Shown piece by piece: positions 36,504-45,792 of a stretch of 45,792 nucleotides of DNA. The stretch's first letter is position 1. Each line of letters starts with the position of its first letter. The notes beneath the pieces were generated by a model. That model was not told the origin of the DNA. It saw only the letters and a list, made by a program, of their open reading frames with translations, and ran no database searches. The DNA is taken from positions 1 to 45,792 of the forward strand of contig CAXIUT010000128.1 of the NCBI GenBank assembly GCA_964035545.1, given 5' to 3'. The position numbers and the translations under genes were made by a program. The stretch comes from Bugula neritina (Eukaryota > Bryozoa > Gymnolaemata > Cheilostomatida > Bugulidae).

Positions 36504-37449
36504 ATGATCAGAAACATTCGCATCGACACCAGAAAACTAAAAAACAAAAACTACGTTCAAGCCCATAAGGTAAGTCAAGCTCAAATCCGTCTAAATTCAA
36601 AAAATTCTTTCTAAAAACTAATAACAGACACCTAGTAATACGACATCTACATAAGTATATCATTCTAACTAAGAAAAAATACACAATAAAATGACAAAAT
36701 AACAACAAAACAACCCAGTTCTCGTTATTCCTAAAAGTTTTTAGAAATTCATCGTATCAAAACTATTCAAATCCCTTCTTAAAAAAATATTCTAGTATAT
36801 GGTTTTATTCTAATAATCTCTCAATAAATATAAAAATCATGCAGAACAAAATTAAAGCAGATGCGGGTCGCTTATGCTCCATTAATCTCATTAACTGGAA
36901 TAAAAATGCAAATAAATTAGCTATGCATATATGGGAGTGCTTCTGAGTCACGCATAAGCTAAATTTATCTTCAGAGATCAGTATTTTTTCTAAACTATGA
37001 TTTATTTCATCTCACAAATGCTTAAATAAAATTTTTAATAAGAAATATACCCTCAAATCGATTCATAACTCAATAGAATCTTCAGAACCAACACCTTCAA
37101 CCTCATCCAACGAAGATACCACTAAGATCAACTTGTACAATAGTACCCCCAGCTAAAAGATACCAAATATACTCCCAATTTCTAAGCAGATGAGCAACTG
37201 ATTAGCAGATTAAAAGCCCATAAAAAATTTCAATACGCAGTCCATATAAAAAACCGACCAATATCATAACTAACAAGACCACTAAATATGTACCAATCAG
37301 CTTCGAAATCAATATACAGTAGATCACCTTTAATAGCTTCTTTTTTTCCCAGCTAGAGATAGAAACTATTCACATTTTCTCGACAGCATTCAGTCCGAGA
37401 TAAAATCGTAACATCTATGACCAGAAAGCGATCATACAGTAAAAAATGA
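36504..37449 (+). CDS. Hypothetical protein, 306 aa
   Basis: ATG 36504; a 25-nt intron (36567-36591, approximate) leads into KSVEIQKILSKNEEQTPS and then one frame to TGA 37447-37449. The conserved-looking core is ISYAYMGVLLSHAEAKFIF, RDQYFFETMIYFISQMLK and ELNRIFRTNTFNLIQRRYH, which vaguely recalls PPP1R36 (a protein phosphatase 1 regulator of cilia); that is a guess to be tested. The tail is Ser/Arg-rich (YSRSPLIASFFPSERE...). It lies 24 bp upstream of the phosphatase gene on the same strand. Confidence 0.6.
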
Positions 37450-37473
37450 TTAATCATATCTATATTTAATATT

Positions 37474-38846
37474 ATGTAAACAAATAAGAAATGGGTATAG
37501 AAGGCAATTACCTACCAAGATATCTACTATAAGAAAAAAATCAATTTCAGCAAATTAGTCTAAAACCTCAGCAATGAATTATATCTCGATCAAAATCTGC
37601 TCAAAAAACTTATCAAATAGGCTATCAAAATTACAAGTACCTTTTATACTAAAGCAAGGCAACGAACCCAATATCATCGATTTGTAAGATCCAGTTACAG
37701 TCATCGGCGACATCCATGGACAGCTATTCGATCTGCTAAAAATACTATCATACACCCATCTGCTCAAACCTCCAGAAGAGTATCCTCCGAAGGTGGTCTT
37801 CCTTGGAGATTACGTCGATCGAGGAATGTAATCATTGGAGGTGATAATTTTATTGATTGCTCTCAAAATATAAAATCCTCACAATGTATATCTACTGCGA
37901 GGAAACCACGAATCAAGAACTATGACTGAGCAGTACAACTTCATGTAGGAATGCGTGGCTGCTTATAGCCAGGAAATATATGAGCTGTTTATGTAATTTT
38001 TTGATAGCTTGCCTCTGGCGTCGATTATCAACAAGGCATATTTTTGTGTGCATGGGGGAATATCTGATAAGCAGGCGACTGTATTGCTGTTGATATCTAG
38101 ATTGGAAAGATAAATAGTATTGAGAGGATGTGTGAAATACCTCTGTAGAAAGTGTTATTTTGTGATTTGATATGGGCAGATCCAGTTTAAGATATCAATG
38201 GACAACTCAGAAATCGAAGTGTTTATAATTTTTCTAGAGATTGTTCGATAGTCTTTGGCGCTACTCTTGTCAATGAATTTCTCAAATAGAATTCATTGAC
38301 CACTGTTATCAGAGCTCATTAGGTCTTTTTGGAAGGGTATAATATGCATAGATGGAACAGACACAGCAACATCCCTCCAGTCATCACCATCTTCTCGGCT
38401 CCTAACTACTGCAGTAGCTACGGCAACAAAGGCGCTTTCCTCAAAATATAAGTATCATATAATTAACCTAGCACAACCAAATAAAAATAAAACAGATCAA
38501 AGAACATGAACCCGAAAGACATAAATTTTTGAGTTTTGACGTGTTTACCTGGACCATAGGTGAACTGATGAGAAACGTCAATGAAGTAATGATGCATTTG
38601 ACTAGCAATTTTGTTAAGAAGAGATTGCCATAGATGAATAAGTTTACATTGCAGGAGCAGGGAACTATTTTTGTTAATTATTAGTTAAATAATGGTAAAA
38701 GATTCAAACCTGCGGGATTGATATTTTAACCAATTATCAAGAGAGTGCCATTGACCGAGGAATAGTAAAGAAATAGGTTGTTTAATCGAAGTAATTAGTA
38801 TTATAGGAATTCTGAAAAAATTCATTATAGAGTACAAAAAAAATGA
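37474..38846 (+). CDS. Calcineurin-like (PPP family) Ser/Thr phosphatase, 436 aa
   Basis: All PPP metal-site motifs are present: GDIHGQ, GDYVDRG, RGNHESR, CVHGGIS and RAHE (Glu from TAG). [18 protein letters not shown] and FDVFTW resemble calcineurin A more than PP1 or PP2A. Three introns: 37637-37658 (22 nt), 38081-38100 (20 nt, GTATTGCTGTTGATATCTAG) and 38452-38471 (20 nt, GTATCATATAATTAACCTAG); each is needed to keep a conserved motif in frame, and the result is 437 codons including the stop. Start [20 protein letters not shown] at 37474. No obvious calmodulin-binding helix in the C-terminal 100 residues, which are basic. Confidence 0.93.
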
Positions 38847-38981
38847 TGTTTCATATTTACGATAATGTATTTTATATTTATAAAATACTCTATTCGATCT
38901 ATTATGATTATATGAAGGAAATACAATAAAAAGATAAGTATCTTGTATTTTATAAATACTATACAACATAACACATAGGCA

Positions 38982-41900
38982 TCATTGCTTCCATTCCGAT
39001 TTGACTTTCTTCCTCAACTCCTAAAATTCCTAAGAATCCTCCTGTCTCAATGAAAACTACCCAAGCACCACCTTCTAAATCTATTCATCACATCCATAAA
39101 TGAAAAACAACGCTTTTGATATCACAAATATATTAGTCATTTTCCCAACTCTTTCTACTATCTATCGATGCTTCTAAGTAAGAATTCCTCTTGACTGACT
39201 ATGATACACACTTATGGCCCGTTCAAAGAAATCAACCGGAATTAGGCCATGAAGATTACCATTTTATTATACCATTGATAAACTACTAATGATATCCATA
39301 TGGGCTTAAGTTATCAACTAACGGTATCTTGTTTGACTTTACCTGATAAATTGACAAATAATAGTTAATATTTATAAACTTTATACTTTATCTATTAATT
39401 TTTTCATTACTTTTGAAGCTATTTGCTCATTCTATCCCCAGAAAATAAGTTTTTGGATGATATTCCAAGCCTAATCATCAACTTCTTACACCCCATTTAC
39501 TCTACCTATAACTTAATACAAACTTAACTCAACTATATCGACTGATTATTTCGAACATAACTATTTTAAAACCAAAGAATTCGCTTTATCCATGGGTTGC
39601 TGCCTAATTTCCAACAAAATTTATTTCCTCTGATTCGAATCAAACATAAACTTGATAATTTGACTATCAGCCACATACAAATCCAAAAAAGATCTACTCA
39701 CACTCAAACCAACCTCATAATTCAATACCATCCTCCCGAAAAGACCAACCAATTCCACATTAGCCGACGGCTTCGACTTCCAAAAATCAACCTACTACAC
39801 TATCTCCCGCATCTCTTTGTTTCTATACTAACGATAAGTAATATATCGATGATTGCCATCCTCTCTTACCAATTTGTAATACAGATATCTGGCCATCAAT
39901 TCTGCAACTTTGTTCATATCGATTGCCTCCCTTCTCATAGCCTACATCATGAAGTTGCTAATAAATGATACCCCTTTGCAGTAGTTGACAGCATAGTTGA
40001 ATGCTCTTTGAGGCTACGTGCTTAGCAATTTAAAAAATAATCTGTTTTAGGCATGCAAAGATGGATCTTTACCAAAAGTCAACTCAGCAGTCAAATTGGA
40101 ATACTACGTCTAATTCAAAATCAACTAATTATCCAAAAAGACATATTTCTATTCTTTGATAAACTACCCCAATTTTTTAATATTTCTCAATGAATAAACA
40201 GATTATTTATCTTTATTACCTTATTTAGATTTATTTCTAATATCCAATATAAATTCCAAATCCTCTCCTCTCGAGCAATACCCAAAAGCAACTTCAACAA
40301 AATTACTATCAACATTGTGGTTATCCCTCAAAATGCCAACCAACTATCGACTCAACCAAGGCGGCTCATACCGAATTACATCTTCAATAGTATGCAGAGC
40401 CAATTTGTACTTTTTAAGTGTAAAACATTTACTACATAAATATATTTTGAATTTTAGCAACTGATCAGTTATCACAGGAACAAAGGTTGTACTACTATCA
40501 GTATAATTTTATTTTATGCAGGATTGCTGCGCAAATAAATAATCAAAATCTATCTGCTATATTTTGGCAGTATAGGTATCAGATAAATAGTACAGATGGT
40601 TAATAGCTATCTATTACTTCAATGGCAATGGCAACACTAGATCTTTATCCTCCAAATATTTATAATACCGATAGTATGCGCCTACATAATGACTGGGCTC
40701 GTTTTTGATATCAAGACCCAAAACGTTCATCAAGATCGATATTCCACTCTCATGTCCCTTGATCTTTTTATTGAATATTTTTATCAAATGATCAATGACT
40801 AGTACTTACACAGTTTAATAACTAATGTCATATAATTTAGAATTCTACTAGTTGATAAGAATATTTATCTACTGATAGTACTATCTTGCTAACAGTTCTA
40901 GGAAGAGAAGTTGATGTATGGCTGTGTTGCTGATAGAATTATGGGTGATATATGATCTAGAAAATTGTAAAAATTTTAATAAATCATATAAATTAGCAAA
41001 CGCATATTACCTAGAATCGATTTATATCTTTTTAGTCTAGATCTATCTAGATTCAAGAAATGCTACTATCAACTTCTTCAATAACTACAAACCCCCCTCC
41101 TGGTACAACAACAAAGACTACCCACTTGTTTATCTCAGATCTGTCGATATGATATGATACACGTCTTATACTGCAACATTAAGACCAAAAACATACAATA
41201 TTTCAACAACTTTAACCAATTTGACAAATCTATTTTTACTTTATTTATCTATTTTAAACATCTACCCCAACTATATCAAAAAACGACTGTATCTTCCAGT
41301 CTAACACCTACCTAGAACAACTTTATTCATTATACCCGAAAACTACCCTCGACTCCCCTTCAACTACAAATACCTATGCTCTATCAAATGGACCAATAAA
41401 GATATATGAGCCTATGATGAAAAACAATACTATAAAATATTTTATGTCCATTTTTAGTGATGATTTTCATAGATATCGAAACAATGTATAAGAATCGGTG
41501 TGTCTTCTGTTGCGCGTTCTTGGTAGAAATAGTGGATTGATTGTGTTGTTGTCCATTTGGTGAATTAAAGGTATGATAGATTGAGTTTTCCTAGGGCATA
41601 GAGAAACATTGAAAAGAATTTTATTTTTAGGTATAGCTAGTTGTCAGATTATGATAGCATGTATCCTTTCAGTGGTAGACTATGAATAATCAAATCAGCC
41701 GTATCAGAATTATCATAATCTAGAAAGATCTTTATCGCCTAAATATAGATCATTTTGATATCTGATACCATTCTAACTTATTAGATCATTATTTTGTATG
41801 ATTATGATGATAGATATTGACTTATTTGTTAAAATTATTCTTTCATGATCTATATTTTTTATTTTCTGATGAAGAATCTTAGAAAATGAGAGATATCTGA

Positions 41901-42407
41901 TATTACTATCTATTTTTGGATTAGCTAGGAAATGAATTAGGGGAATTATGTGAATATTGAGGGGTAGTTGAAGAAAATTGCTTTTTAGAAAAGTTATTAG
42001 TTACATGAGAAATATTCATATAATATTAGTAGTTTTTATTTTGATGGCATATCGCTATTGATACTGCTTTAGTGGAAATCTTATACAACAAAAAATGAAT
42101 GTGCCAATCTACTCCAATAATAAGTAAACAACTCTTTCCTCTAACTTGATTTCAAACCTCCAGACTCCCCCTTGAAATACTCCAACAAAATAGACACATA
42201 ATGCTGATATTTCTACCTACTATTCAAACTCCTCAAAAACCCATTCACCACCCCCTCACACTACCCCCACTCCTAGCCGCCCAACAACACCAACAGATCT
42301 TCCTGCGAACGACCCGACTGATTCCACTGCTCCAACGGACTCAACACCAACTCACCTACAGAACCATCGCGCTCTTATTTCGATAGTTTTGATGCCTGCT
42401 TTCCCAT
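38982..42407 (-). CDS. Very large unbroken ORF, 1141-aa helical protein of unknown function
   Basis: A single 3426-bp frame with no intron and no break. Begins MGKQASKLSKEERDGS, which fits the N-myristoylation consensus (MGxxxSK). The remainder is a mixture of hydrophobic and acidic helices without Cys-rich or catalytic motifs (for example IIQKLIFWGENEQIASKVMK; NRLFFKLLSTEPQRAFNYAV), most like an alpha-solenoid scaffold such as clathrin, HEAT or VPS-type proteins. The last 200 residues stay helical (QEFEELRKKVKSEWKQ near the end). Function unknown; membrane attachment by lipid is inferred from the N-terminus only. Confidence 0.75.
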
Positions 42408-42436
42408 TTAATAATTATAAACTAACAAATTACAAA

Positions 42437-42979
42437 TCATATCAATTTTCTATTTGGCGATTGGTATTGCTAACGCAGATGGACATGGATTAGATGCTGC
42501 TGGTATTGCTTGTCTAATTGGGTCAGAAGTAGATCAGAAGTTGCTTTGATGTTTTTTTTCATTTTAGATAAGTAGCGGTCTTGCAGCTGTTTCTCATAGT
42601 TTTGTCGATCTCCGTATTTTCTGATTAGTTATAATGATCTATTTTTTTTGTTTTTTATTTGACAAGAATTATAACTTTTCTTTTTACTTTTTGATATTAT
42701 GTTCATAGATTGTAAAACCAAGTCCAACCTTTGAACTCTACCCGTCGACATCTCATCTTTAATATAATTATCTGATGAAGTTATATGCTAATTACTCTTG
42801 TAAATTTAATTAGAATTAGAAAGTTAGAGTTTCTGACTGTTTTTACTGTTCTTATGCATTTTCTTTCTTTTCCTTCTTATCATTATCTTTTTCTATCTAC
42901 TATTGCTATAATTTACTCTCCTATTATTGTCTTTGTGATTATTTATAATATTGTCTTTTCGACTATCGCCTATCATCAT
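42437..42979 (-). CDS. Hypothetical basic protein, 180 aa
   Basis: Unbroken frame from ATG 42979 (two ATGs in a row) to TGA 42437-42439. Highly basic first half (REKKIMIRRKRKKMHKNSKN), Ser/Asn-rich middle and a helical C-terminus (LIRKYGDRQNYEKQLQDRYL; LLTQLDKQYQQHLI). No family recognised. Its stop lies 30 bp from the start of the 1141-aa gene on the same strand, so the two are head-to-tail. Confidence 0.58.
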
Positions 42980-43157
42980 CTTAGCTTCACTATGATTTTA
43001 TATTGATTTCGATATCTATTCGAATGATTGATTTTCTTATTTGATTTGTTTATTTTTATCCATTATTTTTTTAAACCTTTTGATTTTTTTTTATAGCTGC
43101 TTTATTTTGTTTTTTTACATACTACTAATAATAGCTGTTATAATATTAGATTCAAAA

Positions 43158-44387
43158 ATGTTGCTACCTCCAAAACCAAAACAAAACCACAAAGATTAAG
43201 ATTCAATCATAAATAGTTTTTACCAATAAAGAAAACAAAGAATCAATAGCCAACAACACCACAACCTCCTCAAAAAAAATATATCCTTCTTCCACAACAA
43301 CCAACAATCATAACCAAAATAATCATCTACAACCCATCAAGAAGCATCTACAACCCATCAAGAAACATCACATAGATCATTGTAAAATATACAGAAAAAT
43401 CAAACAAAAAAATTATCAATACCTCCTCTACCTCATCATGTCTAGTCTAGTCAAATCAACATGTCCAAACAAAATAGAAGCAAATCTTTGTTATTATTGG
43501 AACGATCGCAAGGCAGCATCGGGTAAAAATTGTCTTCGAACTAAAATCAACATCAGGAGGAGGAATAGTTCAGATCGTAAATTAAAAATAGAATCAATAA
43601 AACTATCAATATCAATCAGTATCTCAGTCAACTAGAATAAAAAAACATCGATGATCAAGTTTAAAATATCAAATAGGAAAAAGGAGTATAAAATATGAAG
43701 AAAATATCATAAAACCAAATCAGAACCAATCATTTCATTCCATCACAATAGCGATCGCCATCATAGAAAAGTCTATTCCACTAGAGTTCCATCCACGAAG
43801 GAGGCAGCCGCATATAGCAATCAGAATCATTCAGCATGATTTCGCATTACCCATCTAATAGTCGAAAAGATAGTCATAGATAACATAGCGGCTAGGATAG
43901 AAATATGATAGAAAGGAGATCAAGAGCAATCAAACATACGTTTGGAAGCAATAAATCATCAAAATCATCACATTCTAGCTTAAAAAGATATCATTAACCA
44001 GAACATATTCATAACTGCTTGACTAACTAGGAATTAGAATAACTCAATTAAAATTCACATCCTCTCAGACAATCAACTCATCTAAGAGAGTCAACTCATC
44101 TTAGGGAGTCAGCTCATCTAAAGGAATCAAAGAAGTAAAATATTCAGCCTCTCAGCTATACACTCAAATACAACTACCCTGAACTTAAAGTATAATAGAA
44201 GTAGAAAAAAAGAGTTCAATCTCTTGAATAATAAATATAGTAATTAAAAGCAAAAAGCAAGAAGCAGTAAAAATTCATTCAAAGCGTCATGAAGATGAGA
44301 AAGATCATGTCTAACGACTAATCCTTGAATTAGAACTGTTCATTAAAGGAACTGTGGCGCTGGGTGAAGCAACTACCAAAAAAATGA
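43158..44387 (+). CDS. Low-complexity Ser/Glu/His-rich protein with short repeats, 409 aa
   Basis: Unbroken frame, MLLPPKPKQNHKDEDSIINS... Two repeat tracts: STTHQEASTTHQET near residue 65 and QSTHLRESTHLRESAHLKES near residue 320. The rest is polar (SSKSSHSSLKRYHEPEHIH), ending in a short coiled coil (SLEEEIEELKAKSKKQEK) and a compact WRWVKQLPKK end. Predicted disordered; the coiled coil plus acidic runs are the only structural hints. TGA 44385-44387. Confidence 0.65.
43340..43375 (+). repeat. Short tandem repeat ACAACCCATCAAGAAGCATCT
   Basis: Two near-identical units of about 21 nt encoding STTHQEA / STTHQET follow each other in the low-complexity gene. Together with the later QSTHLRE-type tract (about 44084-44130, three units of about 21 nt) they show local expansion within one gene. 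Confidence 0.8.
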
Positions 44388-44478
44388 ATAATAATAATTT
44401 GATATATATGATATTATTTCAATAATATTACTAGGATATATGCTAATTAGAGCAAATGATGAGGATAAGATATTAATA

Positions 44479-45407
44479 TCAGCGATTTGCTTTGAGTTTT
44501 GCTAGAAAAGTTTAATAACGTTTCCTTTATAGATCTCTAAAATTTAACAATTGTTTCTATTTTTGCTATTTCTATTTAATAACTATCTTCAATCTACCCT
44601 ACAACCTCACATTCTACTACTTTAGCCACTCTTCCCTAACCTTTATTTATTCTTTGTCCTTAATATTTTAATTTTTATCTATTTTTTATTCCATCGACTT
44701 GATTGTCTCCTTGAGTTGCTTATTCAATTCGATCTAGCCATCATATAACAGCCTAACTGACTAGATTTATTTGATCAATCGACTATTCTAAATCTTTAGC
44801 TATTTCTTAGCAATTTTTATCAATTGCTAAACATTATTATGTTTTATATTACACTTTTAAAACTACAACATCAATACCTCAACCATAATATCCAATTTCT
44901 ACATCTAGAATAAATTCTCATCCATCAACTCACCCACACCCATCTCTATTTCCCATATTCTTTTATTCTATCTATGCTCCCCATCAGAAAATATACTGCT
45001 TTTCAATTTAAACTAAGGAGGCATCAATAAACCAGATTAACTATGAATTTTTATCTATGACTACTCACATCTTTCCAACTGATTTTTGATCAATTTTTAA
45101 ACTTCTTTTAATTTATTGGATATTTTATTCAGATGTCCGCACACTTATCTTTGGAGTTTAGATCTCAACTGGCACTCTTACTCGTGCTTGTCTTTGAAAA
45201 GCTAGTAAAGTCGAAATTATCTTATGTTTTTTAGTTGGGAATAAATGGTTTAGATTTTTTTGTCCATTTAAAGGATTACAATGTTTTGCTGGTCGATTAT
45301 TTACTATTTTTCTTTTAAGACTGCGATCAGGTCTAAATATAACTATTGTTACTTCTGCTAGCTTATATATCTTTAAGTTCTGATAAAATTTGGAGGTTAT
45401 CTGTCAT
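44479..45407 (-). CDS. Coiled-coil protein, 302 aa
   Basis: ATG 45407, MTDNLQILSELKDIEASRN, then a 20-nt intron at 45333-45352 (GTAACAATAGTTATATTTAG) and a continuous heptad-rich body: LIAVLKEKEEIIDQQ, VEQLIKIAKKELKIENSRLI, IENKQLKET-like segments to a basic end (RYETFLAKLKANR). TGA 44479-44481. No motif beyond coiled coil. It is the last gene before the right subtelomere. Confidence 0.72.
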
Positions 45408-45675
45408 TATTTTTATTCTAATAAAAAATAATTATATAACTTAATATAATTTAAACTGTGCTTAAATTGTAGGATAAAGTACTATCAAAGAAGCAGTATA
45501 GATATCTTGAGTGTTCGTTAAATGATAAACTCTGTTAATATAGTCCTATACATAATTTTATGAAGTGATAGTTAACTATTTATAAATGGCTAATTACTCA
45601 ACTATTAAGATAATAGATAATTTATTCAACTATGAACATGATTTATTGATTATCTAGATAATATATTTTTTACAA
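45408..45675. other. Right subtelomeric region, no gene seen
   Basis: 268 bp of AT-rich sequence between the last start codon and the GGGGTT array. Contains only scattered in-frame stops and short frames. Much shorter than the 768-bp left subtelomere. Confidence 0.5.
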
Positions 45676-45792
45676 GGGGTTGGGGTTGGGGTTGGGGTTG
45701 GGGTTGGGGTTGGGGTTGGGGTTGGGGTTGGGGTTGGGGTTGGGGTTGGGTTGGGGTTGGGGTTGGGGTTGGGGTTGGGGGTTGGGGTTGGG
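45676..45792. repeat. Right telomere, GGGGTT repeats with two irregular units
   Basis: About 19 units of GGGGTT run to the last base. One unit near 45746-45751 is GGGTT and one near 45775-45782 is GGGGGTT. These could be real telomerase slippage or read errors in a G run. The array confirms a second chromosome end. Confidence 0.97.

Overview
The window is a complete linear chromosome. It begins with CCCCAA repeats (1-98) and ends with GGGGTT repeats (45676-45792). Telomeres at both ends of a 45.8 kb molecule, very high gene density and tiny introns identify it as a macronuclear chromosome of an oligohymenophorean-type ciliate. Three reading rules had to be inferred before the genes could be read. 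First, TAA and TAG are sense codons and TGA is the usual stop. Second, TAA/TAG mean glutamate, not glutamine: in the RLP24 homologue (9334-9870) they fall on positions that I recall as Glu in the human protein, and they also supply the Glu of the helicase DEAAQ box and FQGQE motif, of the kinase APE motif and of the phosphatase RAHE motif. That is the code described for peritrichs (Vorticella, Carchesium, Campanella; NCBI table 30), so a peritrich or close relative is the best guess. Third, genes are interrupted by GT...AG introns of about 16-29 nt, most often 20 nt.

Layout. 0-4 kb: left telomere, an empty subtelomere, a secreted protein and two unknown genes. 4.2-7.85 kb: a SEN1/senataxin-type helicase with many frame breaks. 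8-12 kb: an FCP/SCP-type phosphatase, RLP24 (ribosome biogenesis), a thioredoxin and a coiled-coil protein. 12-17.7 kb: a ULK/ATG1-like kinase, MPDU1 (dolichol-sugar utilisation), a mitochondrial carrier, DIM1 rRNA dimethyltransferase and an RBM42-like RNA-binding protein. 17.9-24 kb: coiled-coil and unknown proteins and a P-loop protein. 24.5-28.3 kb: a vacuolar-sorting-receptor-like membrane protein, a RING-YEATS fusion and an Rh/ammonium transporter. 28.4-34.1 kb: an Asn/Gln-rich protein, a multi-pass membrane protein with in-frame TGA codons, an Aurora-like kinase, a tail-anchored protein, a small PH-domain protein and a DHHC palmitoyltransferase. 34.4-45.4 kb: a helical 665-aa protein, an unknown 306-aa protein, a calcineurin-like phosphatase, a 1141-aa intronless ORF and three coiled-coil or low-complexity proteins, then the right subtelomere and telomere.

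Neighbouring genes show no shared pathway. They are mostly housekeeping or signalling genes, packed head-to-head or tail-to-tail with 60-300 bp between them. The genes with clear homologues (RLP24, DIM1, MPDU1, RBM42, carrier, kinases, phosphatases) are ordinary eukaryotic functions.

The unusual layer is decoding. The inferred introns avoid multiples of three. Several strongly conserved genes lack exactly one base at a site where homology says the frame should continue, while other genes (for example the 3.4 kb ORF at 38982-42407) have no break at all. Two genes contain in-frame TGA codons at positions where tryptophan would fit. Sequencing deletions are the simplest explanation of the one-base gaps, but their uneven distribution and single direction make them worth checking. 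All similarities are from recognition of motifs by eye; no database search was run.
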